This document shows positions 15,914-25,295 of a stretch of 64,000 nucleotides of DNA, piece by piece (within the stretch, counting starts at the first letter, position 1; each line of letters begins with the position of its first letter). Both the position numbers and the translations under genes were made by a program. The notes under the pieces are model-generated. The model was not told the DNA's origin. It did no database searches and saw only the letters and a list, made by a program, of their open reading frames with translations. This DNA comes from Nitratiruptor sp. (GTDB lineage Bacteria > Campylobacterota > Campylobacteria > Campylobacterales > Nitratiruptoraceae), in NCBI GenBank assembly GCA_009659925.1, contig PUXW01000007.1, positions 1 to 64,000 on the forward strand, in the 5' to 3' direction.

Positions 15914-18541
15914 TTACTTCTGCTCTTCTTTCTTCTGCTGGCTCTTATCCTCTTCCAGCCGTTTACCGTTGACATAGACGATCACCTCGTCACCTTCGGC
16001 GTCAAACTTGACACTATCCCCCTCTTTCACCTTGTCTTCGAGGATCAACTCGGCCAATCGATCTTCCACGATCTCATAGAGGGCTCGCTTGAGGGGGCGT
16101 GCTCCATAGACCGGATCGAATCCAGCCCTGGCAATGAGCTTCTTGGCGCTTTCGGTGAGCTCCAGCTTGATATCTCGCTCTTTGAGCTTCTCTTGGATGC
16201 GCTTGAGCATAATGTCGACGATCTTGACAATCTCCTGCTCGCCCAGGGGGTTGAAGATCACGATATCGTCGAGGCGGTTGAGGAACTCGGGCTTGAAGTA
16301 GCGTTTGAGTTCATCCTTGACCGCCTTTTCCCGGTCCGCTGGATCGCGGAACTCCATGATCTTGTCACTGGCGATATTGGAGGTCATGATGATGATCGTG
16401 TTCTTAAAGTCGACCGTGACCCCCTTGTTGTCGGTCAAGCGCCCATCATCCAGGACCTGGAGCAAGATGTTGAAGACATCTGGGTGGGCCTTCTCGATCT
16501 CGTCGAAGAGGATGACGCTATAGGGTTTGCGTCGGACCGCTTCGGTGAGTTGCCCCCCCTCCTCATATCCAACGTAGCCTGGAGGTGCTCCAACTAGGCG
16601 GCTGACCGCATGCTTTTCCATATATTCGCTCATGTCGATGCGAATCAGAGCCTTCTCGGTGTCAAAGAGGAAACGGGCCAGGGTCTTGGCGGTCTCGGTC
16701 TTTCCGACCCCAGTTGGTCCAAGGAACATGAAGCTTCCAATAGGTCTGTTGGGATCGGAGAGGCCAGCCTTGTTGCGCTTGATGGCCCTCGCCACCGCCC
16801 GAATGGCTGCGTCCTGACCGACCACATACTTTCGCAGTTCGTCTTCGATGTGCAAGATCTTCTCTTTCTCGCTCTGGAGCATCTTGCTCACAGGGATACC
16901 GGTCCACTTGCTCACGATCTTGGCGATCATCTCCTCGTCTACTGCGTTCTTGAGCAAGGTTCCCTGCTCTTGCATCCGCTTCCACTGCTCGTTGAGCTCC
17001 TCCAGCTTCTTCTGGAGCTCGGGGATCTCGCCATACTCGATTTTGGCAGCTTTTTCGAAATCCCCTTCCCGCTTGGCCCGCTCGGCCTCGATTTTGAGGC
17101 GTTCGATCTTCTCCTTAATCTCGGCGATCTCTTTGAAGACCTTCTTCTCGGTCTCGAACTGGGCTTCGAGGCGGCGCTTCTCCTCCTCCAGCTCGGCCAG
17201 CTCCTTTTCGATCTCTTCGAGGCGCTCCTTGTTCTTCTCAGGATCCTCCATCATGAGGGCCTCTTTTTCTACCAGGAGCTGTTGGATGCGCCGTTTGACC
17301 CGGGTGAGCTCGAAGGGCTCGGACTCGATTTGCATCTTCAACTCGGCGGCAGCTTCGTCGATGAGGTCGATCGCTTTGTCGGGCAAGTAGCGATCGGTGA
17401 TGTAGCGTACCGAGAGTTTCACCGCAGCTACCAGGGCGCTGTCGAGGATCTGGACATTGTGGTGGGCCTCAAGGCGCTCCCGGATACCCCGAAGGATCTG
17501 GAGGGCCTCTTCAGGGGTGGGCTCTTCCACCTTGACCGGTTGGAAACGGCGCTGGAGGGCGGCATCCTTTTCAAAGTACTTGCGGTACTCTTTCAGGGTT
17601 GTGGCTCCAATGGTATGGAGCTCTCCCCGGGCCAGGGCCGGTTTCAAGATGTTGGCTGCGTCCATACTCCCCTCACTGGCGCCAGCCCCGACAATGGTGT
17701 GGATCTCATCGATGAAGAGGATAATATTTCCAGCCCGCTTGACCTCTTCGATAACGGCTTTGAGGCGATCCTCAAACTCCCCGCGATACTTGGCTCCGGC
17801 CACTAGGGCGGTCATGTCCAAGGCGATGACCCGCTTGTTCTGGAGGCTCAAGGGGACCTCCTTGTTGACGATGCGCTGGGCCAGCCCTTCGACGATAGCT
17901 GTCTTTCCAACCCCAGGCTCTCCCAGGAGAATCGGGTTGTTCTTGGTCTTGCGGATGAGAATCTGCATGACCCGGTGGATCTCCTCATCTCGTCCAATGA
18001 CCGGATCGAGCTCCCCGTCGGCGGCCTTCTTCGTCAAATCGATCCCATATTTTTCTAGGGCGTCGAAGCCCTCGTCCGCCGTCTGGGACTCTACCTTCTT
18101 ACCTCCCCGAATCGCTTCGAGGGTCTTTTTAAGCTCGAAGAGGTCCACATATTTGCCGAGGATCTCCTTGATTACCGGGTTATCCAGGTTGGCTTCGATC
18201 CAGGTGTCGACGGCAAGGTACTTGTCCCCATTTTTGACCATGAGTCCCTCGGCCTTCTGGAGGCTCTCGGCCAGGGCTCTGGATATCTTGATGTTCTCCT
18301 TGGTGATGGAACTGACCTTGGGCAGCCGGTCAGCAGCACTCTTGACCTCCAACTCGATGGCAGTCTTGTCGATACCCATCCGGTTGAGGGCCTGGTTCAA
18401 GATGCTCCCACTGTCGGTCAACAGGGCCCAGAGCATATGGACCACATCGACCTCGGGGTTCTTGTTGTGGAGTGCGAGGCTCACCGCACTATCGATGGTC
18501 TCCGTCATCTTGTGGGTGAGCTTTTCAAAAATATTGCTCAT
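15914..18541 (-). CDS. clpB: ATP-dependent disaggregase ClpB
   Basis: AAA+ chaperone that rescues aggregated proteins with DnaK. The 875-residue product has the Clp N domain (about 1-145), AAA-1 with [13 protein letters not shown], the long coiled-coil middle domain (about 400-530, rich in E/K/R/L heptads), AAA-2 with [12 protein letters not shown], and the D2-small domain. A middle domain of this size separates ClpB from ClpA/C. ATG 18541 is preceded by AAAGGAG at six bases; the longer frame runs into the promoter. No CIRCE or HAIR operator was found upstream. Confidence 0.97.
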   Translation of the reverse strand: MSNIFEKLTHKMTETIDSAVSLALHNKNPEVDVVHMLWALLTDSGSILNQALNRMGIDKTAIELEVKSAADRLPKVSSITKENIKISRALAESLQKAEGLMVKNGDKYLAVDTWIEANLDNPVIKEILGKYVDLFELKKTLEAIRGGKKVESQTADEGFDALEKYGIDLTKKAADGELDPVIGRDEEIHRVMQILIRKTKNNPILLGEPGVGKTAIVEGLAQRIVNKEVPLSLQNKRVIALDMTALVAGAKYRGEFEDRLKAVIEEVKRAGNIILFIDEIHTIVGAGASEGSMDAANILKPALARGELHTIGATTLKEYRKYFEKDAALQRRFQPVKVEEPTPEEALQILRGIRERLEAHHNVQILDSALVAAVKLSVRYITDRYLPDKAIDLIDEAAAELKMQIESEPFELTRVKRRIQQLLVEKEALMMEDPEKNKERLEEIEKELAELEEEKRRLEAQFETEKKVFKEIAEIKEKIERLKIEAERAKREGDFEKAAKIEYGEIPELQKKLEELNEQWKRMQEQGTLLKNAVDEEMIAKIVSKWTGIPVSKMLQSEKEKILHIEDELRKYVVGQDAAIRAVARAIKRNKAGLSDPNRPIGSFMFLGPTGVGKTETAKTLARFLFDTEKALIRIDMSEYMEKHAVSRLVGAPPGYVGYEEGGQLTEAVRRKPYSVILFDEIEKAHPDVFNILLQVLDDGRLTDNKGVTVDFKNTIIIMTSNIASDKIMEFRDPADREKAVKDELKRYFKPEFLNRLDDIVIFNPLGEQEIVKIVDIMLKRIQEKLKERDIKLELTESAKKLIARAGFDPVYGARPLKRALYEIVEDRLAELILEDKVKEGDSVKFDAEGDEVIVYVNGKRLEEDKSQQKKEEQK

Positions 18542-18571
18542 TACCGCTCCTTTAAGCTTTACTTTTGGGGT

Positions 18572-18600
18572 ATTATATTGCTTTAGTCCACCATTGTCAA
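18572..18600 (-). promoter_or_regulatory. Perfect consensus sigma-70 promoter for clpB
   Basis: On the minus strand, TTGACA (18600-18595) and TATAAT (18577-18572) are separated by exactly 17 bases. Both boxes match the consensus fully. The -10 lies 30 bases upstream of the clpB start. Confidence 0.85.
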
Positions 18601-18712
18601 GGTCGTGGGATGGGGACCGTTCACCCTTTTTCGTTACTATACCATACTCCACCAATGAAGAGCGATACTTTAGTCGCACAAGCCGTTTAGCCAACTTTTA
18701 GTAATCTTTGCC

Positions 18713-18718
18713 TATAAT
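18713..18718 (+). promoter_or_regulatory. -10 box for the ctp-pur operon
   Basis: TATAAT 34 bases before the ctp start codon. The -35 region is poor, as is common in Campylobacterota promoters. Confidence 0.5.
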
Positions 18719-18751
18719 TGCAGACCAAAAGAACCTCTTTCAAGGAATGGA

Positions 18752-20053
18752 ATGAGCGTCAAACCCTTCTTCCTCGGTGTCACTGCTGCCCTAGCGCTCT
18801 CCACGGCAATTTTTGCCAAATCGAAGATAGATGAGAACCTCTCCCAAAAGATCGAGGCGATCGCCAAGTTCACCAAGGTGGTCAACACCATCGAAAACTA
18901 CTATGTCGATCCCTTAACCATCGAGAAGATCATCGACAAGGCCCTCAAGGGGCTCTTGAGCAACCTCGACGCCCACTCGGCCTACCTCGATCGCAAGCAG
19001 TACAAAGAACTCCAGATCCAAACCCAAGGGGAGTTTGGAGGTCTAGGAATTACCGTCGGCATGCGGGACGGGGCCTTAACAGTCATCGCCCCCATCGAAG
19101 GAACCCCAGCAGATCGGGCTGGCCTCAAACCTGGAGATATCATTCTTAAAATCGACGACAAATCGACCCTCGATATGACCCTCGACGAAGCGGTCAATCT
19201 GATGCGGGGCAAACCTGGCACCAAGATCAAGCTCACCATCTATCGCAAAGGGGAGCCCAAACCCTTTGTCGTCGAGCTGACCCGGGCCATCATCAAGGTC
19301 CAATCGGTTTATACCAAACACATCCTCGACCCCGAGATCCTCTACATCCGGATCACCAACTTCGACAAGAAGGTGGTCCAAGAGGTCAAACGGGCCCTGG
19401 AGCAAAATCCCAAGACCAAGGGGCTCATCATCGATTTGCGCAACAATCCCGGAGGGCTTTTAGACCAAGCTGTAGGGCTCTCAGATCTCTTCATCGACGA
19501 AGGGGTAATCGTCAGCCAGAAGGGACGGGTCCAATCGGAGAATCGGGTCTATTATGCCCATAAACGGGGAACCTACAAGGAGCTCCCCCTGGTAGTTCTA
19601 GTCAACGGGGGGAGTGCCAGCGCCAGTGAAATCGTCAGCGGTGCCCTCCAAGACCACCATCGGGCGGTGATTGTCGGGGAGAAGACCTTTGGAAAGGGGA
19701 GTGTGCAAGTGATCCTTCCCATCAACAAGAGCGAGGCCATCAAGCTCACCATCGCCCGCTACTATCTCCCCAGCGGACGGACCATCCAGGCCAAGGGGAT
19801 CACTCCCGATGCCATCGTCTATCCAGGCAAGGTGGAAAAGAAGGTAGATGAGTTTGCCATCAAGGAGGCAGAACTCAAGGCCCATTTGAAGAGTGAATTG
19901 GAGAAGATCGACGGTCCGCAGAAGTCGGAGCAGAAGAAGAGTAAGGAGGAGGACAAACAGCTCATCGACGAAGAGCGGCTCTATGAGGACGCCCAGCTCA
20001 AAGAGGCCTACGACATCCTCAAAGCGATCATGATCACGAAGGAGCGCAAGTGA
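18752..20053 (+). CDS. ctpA: C-terminal processing protease (S41) with PDZ domain
   Basis: A periplasmic serine protease of 433 residues that trims C-termini of exported proteins. A signal peptide covers about residues 1-22 (VTAALALSTAIFA). The PDZ domain spans about 90-170 (GLGITVGMRDG to RKGEPKPF). The S41 domain holds the catalytic Ser in GGSASASEIVSGAL and the Lys in GEKTFGKGSVQ. A charged Lys/Glu tail ends the protein. AAGGA sits five bases before ATG 18752. It leads a co-directional run into purC, with which it shares GTGA. Confidence 0.96.
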   Translation: MSVKPFFLGVTAALALSTAIFAKSKIDENLSQKIEAIAKFTKVVNTIENYYVDPLTIEKIIDKALKGLLSNLDAHSAYLDRKQYKELQIQTQGEFGGLGITVGMRDGALTVIAPIEGTPADRAGLKPGDIILKIDDKSTLDMTLDEAVNLMRGKPGTKIKLTIYRKGEPKPFVVELTRAIIKVQSVYTKHILDPEILYIRITNFDKKVVQEVKRALEQNPKTKGLIIDLRNNPGGLLDQAVGLSDLFIDEGVIVSQKGRVQSENRVYYAHKRGTYKELPLVVLVNGGSASASEIVSGALQDHHRAVIVGEKTFGKGSVQVILPINKSEAIKLTIARYYLPSGRTIQAKGITPDAIVYPGKVEKKVDEFAIKEAELKAHLKSELEKIDGPQKSEQKKSKEEDKQLIDEERLYEDAQLKEAYDILKAIMITKERK

Positions 20054-20772
20054 AAAAGGGACAACTCCTCTACGAAGGGAAAGCCAAGAAGATCTGGGAG
20101 AGTGAAGATCCTGGGTTGCTCATCGCCCAGTTCAAAGATGATCTCACCGCCTTTGACGCCCAAAAGCGCAGCCACGCCACGGGTAAGGGAGCTCTCAATT
20201 GTAAGATCAGTGCCAAACTCTTCGAACTACTCCAAGACCAAGGGATCCCAACCCACTATGTCCGATGCCTTGGAGACAATGAGATGGTGATCAAACGGGC
20301 TCAGATGATCCCCATCGAGGTGGTGGTACGCAACATCGCCGCCGGTTCCTTGAGCCGACGCTTGGGAATTCCCGAGGGCAAGCGGCTTCCCTTCGCCTTG
20401 GTGGAGTTTTATTACAAGAACGACGAGCTCCACGACCCTCTCATCAACGACGAACATGCCCTCATGCTCGATCTGGTCCCCCACGAAGGGGATCTGGAGG
20501 AGCTACGCCGGCTAGGACGGGAGGTCAATGTGGTCCTCAAGAGCTTCTTCGACAAGGCCAACCTCCTGCTGGTGGACTTCAAGTTGGAGTTTGGACGTTT
20601 GGAGGATGGAACCATCGTTCTAGCCGATGAGATTAGCCCCGATAGCTGCCGTTTCTGGGACAAGGAGAGCGGAGAGCGGCTGGACAAGGATCTCTTCCGC
20701 CACGATCTGGGGGATGTGAAGGTGGCCTACGAGGAGGTCTTGCGACGAATCCAAGGGGTTATGGGGGAGTAG
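20050..20772 (+). CDS. purC: SAICAR synthetase PurC
   Basis: Joins CAIR and aspartate in purine synthesis. The 240-residue length is that of the compact bacterial enzyme. Visible signatures are LLYEGKAKKIW (ATP site), GALNCKISAKLFELL, VVRNIAAGSLSRR, DEISPDSCRFWD (Mg/ATP Asp). The start is GTG 20050, which overlaps the ctp stop as GTGA; no closer ATG is available. It is followed at once by purS. Confidence 0.97.
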   Translation: MKKGQLLYEGKAKKIWESEDPGLLIAQFKDDLTAFDAQKRSHATGKGALNCKISAKLFELLQDQGIPTHYVRCLGDNEMVIKRAQMIPIEVVVRNIAAGSLSRRLGIPEGKRLPFALVEFYYKNDELHDPLINDEHALMLDLVPHEGDLEELRRLGREVNVVLKSFFDKANLLLVDFKLEFGRLEDGTIVLADEISPDSCRFWDKESGERLDKDLFRHDLGDVKVAYEEVLRRIQGVMGE

Positions 20773-21018
20773 ATGCGAGCGGTAGTCAATATCCATCTCA
20801 AGCAAGGGGTTCTCGATCCTCAAGGAAAGGCGGTCCATCACGCCCTGGGCTCTCTGGGCTTTCATAGTCCCCAGGAGGTACGGGTTGGCAAGCAGATCCT
20901 CCTAGAGCTTCGGGAAGGGCTCAGCCATGAAGAGGCCCTGGAGGAGGTACGCCAGATGTGTGAGCGGCTTTTGGCCAACACGGTGATCGAAGAGTATCAG
21001 ATCGAGATCCTCCCATGA
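20773..21018 (+). CDS. purS: FGAM synthase subunit PurS
   Basis: Small dimeric bridging subunit (81 residues) of the three-part formylglycinamidine synthase PurSQL, which passes ammonia from PurQ to PurL. The sequence shows the usual beta-alpha-beta pattern, with DPQGKAVHHALGSLGF and VRVGKQILLEL. ATG directly follows the purC stop and the gene overlaps purQ (ATGA). PurL is not in this window. Confidence 0.94.
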   Translation: MRAVVNIHLKQGVLDPQGKAVHHALGSLGFHSPQEVRVGKQILLELREGLSHEEALEEVRQMCERLLANTVIEEYQIEILP

Positions 21019-21686
21019 GAGTCGTCGTCGTCCAATTCCCAGGGACCAACTGCGAGTTCGATACCCGCTACGCCTTTGAGCGTCTTGGAGCCAAGGTCGA
21101 GATCCTCTGGCACAAGGAGCGGGAGATCCCCCAAGGCAGCGATTTGGTGGTCCTGCCAGGAGGCTTTAGCTACGGAGACTACCTACGCAGTGGGGCGATC
21201 GCCCGGTTTAGTCCGATCATGGAGGGGGTACGCCGCTTCGCTCAAAAAGGGGGGTATGTCCTGGGAATTTGCAACGGCTTCCAGATCCTCCTGGAGAGCC
21301 ATCTCCTTCCAGGAGCCATGAAGCGCAATGCCAACCTCCACTTTATCTCCAAGTTCCACCACATCAAGGTCCTCCATAACGACAACAAGTTCCTCTCGAA
21401 GACCCGCAAGGGGGAGATCCTCTACATCCCCATTGCCCACGCCGAGGGAAACTATTATGTCGACGACGAAGAGCTCAAAAGGATGCACGAGCGGGGTCAA
21501 ATCCTCCTACAATATTGTGATGCCAAGGGGGAGTACGCCAACCCCAACGGGAGTCTCGAAGCGATAGCGGGTATTTGCAACGAGCAGAAAAATGTCTTTG
21601 GCCTCATGCCCCATCCAGAGCGGGCCTGTGAGCCCCTCCTTGGAAGTGACGATGGTCTCAGGATGCTCCAGGGCTTTTTGGACTAA
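21015..21686 (+). CDS. purQ: FGAM synthase glutaminase subunit PurQ
   Basis: Class I glutamine amidotransferase that supplies ammonia for FGAM synthesis. Catalytic Cys lies in [11 protein letters not shown] and the His/Glu pair in LMPHPERA. The N-terminal [10 protein letters not shown] and the oxyanion region [13 protein letters not shown] are standard. At 223 residues the length is normal. The 3' end overlaps the next gene by 35 bases. Confidence 0.97.
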   Translation: MRVVVVQFPGTNCEFDTRYAFERLGAKVEILWHKEREIPQGSDLVVLPGGFSYGDYLRSGAIARFSPIMEGVRRFAQKGGYVLGICNGFQILLESHLLPGAMKRNANLHFISKFHHIKVLHNDNKFLSKTRKGEILYIPIAHAEGNYYVDDEELKRMHERGQILLQYCDAKGEYANPNGSLEAIAGICNEQKNVFGLMPHPERACEPLLGSDDGLRMLQGFLD

Positions 21687-22692
21687 GCTTTTCCTCCTCT
21701 TACTCTCCTGGATCCCCCTCTCAGGGGCCATTTTGGGAGAGTGGATCGGCGTCGATCGGGAGATCTTTGTGCGCCAGATCTTTCCCATCGAACTTCGCTT
21801 CCTCAAGGGAGCCAACCCCCAGATTCGCCTTCAGGGAGGAAGCAATATCAAACTCATCCATCAAGGGCCCATCGAACCGCTGGACGATCTCTACCTCAAA
21901 AAGCGCTACTATTTCCAAGCCCTCAACTCCCAGCCCATCCTCCCCCAGGTCTCTATTCAAACCTCCAGCTACCAGTTCACCCTCCCCCCCACCAAGCTTC
22001 AAGCCAAACCCCTCAAGCCTCCCAAGAACTTCTCCAACCTCCTTGCCCACTCCCTCAAGGTCTTCGATTACGAAGCCGTCCAATACAGCAAGCGGAGCAA
22101 CCTGGTCCTCTTGAAGATGAGAGCGAGGCTAGCCAACCTGGAGGAGTTCTCCCTCCCCTTTGCCACCAAGGAGGGGATCAAGGAGCTCAACATCACCTTC
22201 CCCACAAGCCAGATGGTCTATTACGCCATCATTCCCGCCTCGATGGAGCGGCTGCGATTTACCTACTTCAATACCAAAGCCAAGGAGTTTCGGGCCATCT
22301 CTTTGCCTATCCGGGTCATCGATGAGAGTGTGAGTACCCAGACCGATATCCGTCCCGTGGAGGATAAGAACAAGCGGCTCAAAGTAGCCCTACTCTTTGC
22401 CGTTGGGGCCCTCTTTTTGCTCTTGGCCATCTGGCGACGGAGCCTCCTCCTCTTCCTCCTCGCTTTGGTGGCAGGAGGTATTGGGGGCACCATGCTCGTG
22501 CCCATGAAGCAGGTGTGTGTCCGGGCTGGAACGAAGATCTACCTCCTTCCTACCAGACAGAGTACGATCTTCGAGATTACCAAGGAGCCTCGGATCTATG
22601 AGGAACTCAACCGGATCGATGGATACACCAAGATCAAGCTCTCCAAGGAGCGGGTAGGATGGATTGCCGATGAGCGTCGCTGCCAAGATTAG
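21652..22692 (+). CDS. Hypothetical membrane protein with C-terminal SH3-like domain
   Basis: A 346-residue protein with an N-terminal signal or anchor ([16 protein letters not shown]), a long beta-rich periplasmic part, two adjacent transmembrane segments near residues 243-280 ([15 protein letters not shown] and [18 protein letters not shown]), then a C-terminal SH3-like stretch ([28 protein letters not shown]). I do not know its function. The start ATG 21652 lies within the end of purQ; an upstream in-frame start would add an unrelated leader. It overlaps plsC by 23 bases, so it belongs to the ctp-pur transcript. Confidence 0.8.
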   Translation: MVSGCSRAFWTKLFLLLLSWIPLSGAILGEWIGVDREIFVRQIFPIELRFLKGANPQIRLQGGSNIKLIHQGPIEPLDDLYLKKRYYFQALNSQPILPQVSIQTSSYQFTLPPTKLQAKPLKPPKNFSNLLAHSLKVFDYEAVQYSKRSNLVLLKMRARLANLEEFSLPFATKEGIKELNITFPTSQMVYYAIIPASMERLRFTYFNTKAKEFRAISLPIRVIDESVSTQTDIRPVEDKNKRLKVALLFAVGALFLLLAIWRRSLLLFLLALVAGGIGGTMLVPMKQVCVRAGTKIYLLPTRQSTIFEITKEPRIYEELNRIDGYTKIKLSKERVGWIADERRCQD

Positions 22693-23371
22693 GGGGCTCT
22701 ATGCCGCCGCTATCATCATTCCCCTGGTAAGCCTCAATATCCTCGCCTTCTTGCTGGCTCCCAAGGGGGCCTACAAGAGAATCAAACAGATCTTCACCCG
22801 GACGATCCTCAAACTCCTCGGAATCCGCCTTGTGGTCCGGGGGGAGTACGATCCCCAGGCCCAAATGGTCCTCATGAACCACTCCAGCTTCATCGATATC
22901 CCCATCTTGGAGGCCATCTATCCTAAGGATCTGGTCTGGGTGGCCAAAAAGGAGCTCTTCGAGATCCCCTTTTTTGGTCTTTTGCTCAAACTGCCCGACA
23001 ATATCCGCCTCGATCGCCAGGATCGCAAGGCTCTCGTCCACCTCCTCAAAGAGGCCAAAGCCAAATCCCACGGGAAGACGATCGCCATCTTCCCCGAGGG
23101 AACCAGAGGAAAAGGGGCGCGCCTGCTTCCCTTCAAACCCGGGGCCAAGGTAATCGCCGATCGCTTAGGGCTCCGGGTCCAGCCCATTCTCATTGTATGT
23201 GCCCGGGAGCGTTTCGATAGCAAGGCCCTCACCCTCAATCCAGGGACTATCGAGGTCATCTATCTGCCCAGTTTCGAGGCAACGCCCCAACGAGAGTGGC
23301 TCCAGGAGCTTCGAAGTCAGATGCAACAGCTCCTCGACCAGGAACGCCCTAAACACTGTCCAGCTCGATAA
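22670..23371 (+). CDS. plsC: 1-acyl-glycerol-3-phosphate acyltransferase PlsC
   Basis: Makes phosphatidic acid from lysophosphatidic acid at the inner membrane. The 233-residue protein has an N-terminal membrane segment (AAAIIIPLVSLNILAFLL), the catalytic NHSSFID box (H-x4-D) and FPEGTRG for substrate binding. ATG 22670 is chosen over the TTG six bases upstream. The C-terminus overlaps the convergent ABC gene by 23 bases. Confidence 0.95.
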   Translation: MSVAAKIRGLYAAAIIIPLVSLNILAFLLAPKGAYKRIKQIFTRTILKLLGIRLVVRGEYDPQAQMVLMNHSSFIDIPILEAIYPKDLVWVAKKELFEIPFFGLLLKLPDNIRLDRQDRKALVHLLKEAKAKSHGKTIAIFPEGTRGKGARLLPFKPGAKVIADRLGLRVQPILIVCARERFDSKALTLNPGTIEVIYLPSFEATPQREWLQELRSQMQQLLDQERPKHCPAR

Positions 23372-23933
23372 TCCGGTCGCTGCACCAGCGGGCCAGATCG
23401 ATGTCGTGGGTGATCAGGAGAATCCCGAGACGATCCAAGTAGCTTAAGAGAAGCTGCATCACCTTCAAACTGGTGATGTTGTCCAGGGCGCTGGTTGGCT
23501 CATCGGCTAGGAGGAGCTGAGGATTCATCAGGAGAGCCCGCAAAATAGAAGAGCGCTGGAGCTGGCCTCCTGAGAGTTGGTGGGGGAGGCGCTGGAGCAG
23601 CGACGGGTCGAGATCGAGCTCCTGGGCGAAGGTTTTGTAGCCCTCGATGGAGGCTACATCGGCGATTTGATCGAGGATGGGATAGGAGGGGTGGAAGGAG
23701 GTGTAGGGGTCTTGAAAGATCTGGGAAAAAGGGGCGACGCGAATCGAGCCGGAGAGGGGTTTGAGGAATCCAGCGATGAGGTCGAAGAGGGTGCTCTTCC
23801 CGATCCCACTTGGTCCCACGATGGAGATGAGCTCTCCCCGATGGAGGGTCAAGGAGAAGTTGCGAAAGAGGAGGCGATCGGGGCTATAACCAAAGGTTAA
23901 GCCTTCGATCTGTAAGACGACTTGACGATCCAT
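23349..23933 (-). CDS. Orphan ABC transporter ATPase (Dpp/Opp/Nik-like)
   Basis: A short (194-residue) nucleotide-binding subunit. It has Walker A (GPSGIGKST), a Q-loop (FQDPYTSFHP, typical of the oligopeptide/nickel group), the LSGGQLQR signature, Walker B (LLLADEPTSALD) and the switch His (ITHD). No permease or binding protein is adjacent; it sits 21 bases behind oadB, so it is probably transcribed with oadGAB. The transported substrate cannot be told. It lacks the C-terminal extension of full DppD/F proteins. Confidence 0.85.
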   Translation of the reverse strand: MDRQVVLQIEGLTFGYSPDRLLFRNFSLTLHRGELISIVGPSGIGKSTLFDLIAGFLKPLSGSIRVAPFSQIFQDPYTSFHPSYPILDQIADVASIEGYKTFAQELDLDPSLLQRLPHQLSGGQLQRSSILRALLMNPQLLLADEPTSALDNITSLKVMQLLLSYLDRLGILLITHDIDLARWCSDRIIELDSV

Positions 23934-23954
23934 GGGCTGGGGCGCTGGAGCGCC

Positions 23955-25292
23955 CTAGAAGATGGAGAGGTAGACCCCAGCGGCTACCGCCGAACCGATG
24001 ACGCCAGCCACATTGGGTCCCATAGCGTGCATGAGCAAGACGTTGGTGGGATCCTCTTCCATACCGACCCGGTTGGCGACCCGGGCGGCCATTGGAACCG
24101 CACTCACCCCAGCAGCGCCAATGAGGGGGTTAATAGGCTCTTTGGAAAACTTGTTCATGATCTTGCCCATGATCACTCCAGCCGCCGTTCCGATGGAGAA
24201 GGCTACCAGACCCAGGAGGAGGATCCCCAGGGTTTCCGGGACCAGGAAGTATTCGGCGGCCAGTTTGGAGCCGACGGAGAGTCCAAGGAAGATGGTGACG
24301 ATGTTGATCAGTTCGTTTTGAAGGGTCTTGGAGAGGCGCTCTACCACCTTGGATTCCCGGACGAAGTTTCCAAAGGTCAAGGCACCGATGAGGGGGCTCG
24401 ATTCGGGTAAAATGAGAATGGTCAAGAGCAAGACGGTAAGGGGGAAGAGCATCTTCTCCAACTGGCTCACCTTGCGCTTAGTGGTCATACGGATTCTGCG
24501 CTCCTCGGGGGTGGTGAGGGCCTTCATGATGGGAGGCTGGATCACTGGGACGAGGGCCATATAGCTATAGGCCGCTACCGCCATGGCTCCCAAGAGGTCG
24601 GGGGCCAGTTTGGAGGCGATAAAGACGGTGGTTGGTCCATCGGCCCCACCGATGATGGAGATTGCCGCCGCGTCTTGGAGGGAAAAGTCAAAGATGCCAA
24701 GCTGACTCAAGGCGACGGCTCCCACCAATGTCCCGAAGATCCCAAACTGGGCAGCGGCTCCCAGGAGGGCGGTCTTCGGATTGGCCAGGAGGGGTCCAAA
24801 GTCTGTCATCGCTCCGACCCCCATGAAGATGAGGATCGGAAAGAGCTCATTCTCGATCCCCGCCTTGAAGAGCTCTCCAATGAAGCCCCCGTCGCCGATA
24901 ATGTTGGCCAAGGGGATGTTGGCCAACAGACCACCAAAGCCGATGGGAATGAGCAAGAGGGGCTCGAACCCCTTGGCGATGGCCAGATAGAAGAGGACAA
25001 AGGTGATGGCGATCATGATCACCCGCCCCACACTCTGTTGGAAGGGGGTGATCTCATCTCCACGGGCGTTTTTTACCCCCTCTTGGGGGTTGAGGATTGC
25101 ATAGATTCCGGTCTGTTTCCAGAAATTGACCAGCATCTCGGTGAAGCTTTTGGACTCATACTCCTGGGAAGAGGGGGCTTGGGTCGTGACGGGTTGCTCC
25201 TGCTTCGTCATATGGCTCACTGTGGCGATGGCCCCAATGGGGATCATCACCACCGCCAAAGCTAAGAGGAACTGGATGATGCGCCGTCTCAT
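23955..25292 (-). CDS. oadB: Oxaloacetate decarboxylase beta subunit (Na+ pump)
   Basis: Integral membrane subunit that couples decarboxylation of carboxybiotin to sodium export. The 445-residue protein has an N-terminal signal-like helix, then many hydrophobic helices. The family motifs [29 protein letters not shown] and [13 protein letters not shown] are present, including the functional Asp in TDFGP and the Ser/Asp in GGADGP. It ends the oadG-oadA-oadB set, starting 3 bases after oadA. Confidence 0.95.
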   Translation of the reverse strand: MRRRIIQFLLALAVVMIPIGAIATVSHMTKQEQPVTTQAPSSQEYESKSFTEMLVNFWKQTGIYAILNPQEGVKNARGDEITPFQQSVGRVIMIAITFVLFYLAIAKGFEPLLLIPIGFGGLLANIPLANIIGDGGFIGELFKAGIENELFPILIFMGVGAMTDFGPLLANPKTALLGAAAQFGIFGTLVGAVALSQLGIFDFSLQDAAAISIIGGADGPTTVFIASKLAPDLLGAMAVAAYSYMALVPVIQPPIMKALTTPEERRIRMTTKRKVSQLEKMLFPLTVLLLTILILPESSPLIGALTFGNFVRESKVVERLSKTLQNELINIVTIFLGLSVGSKLAAEYFLVPETLGILLLGLVAFSIGTAAGVIMGKIMNKFSKEPINPLIGAAGVSAVPMAARVANRVGMEEDPTNVLLMHAMGPNVAGVIGSAVAAGVYLSIF

Positions 25293-25295
25293 GGC

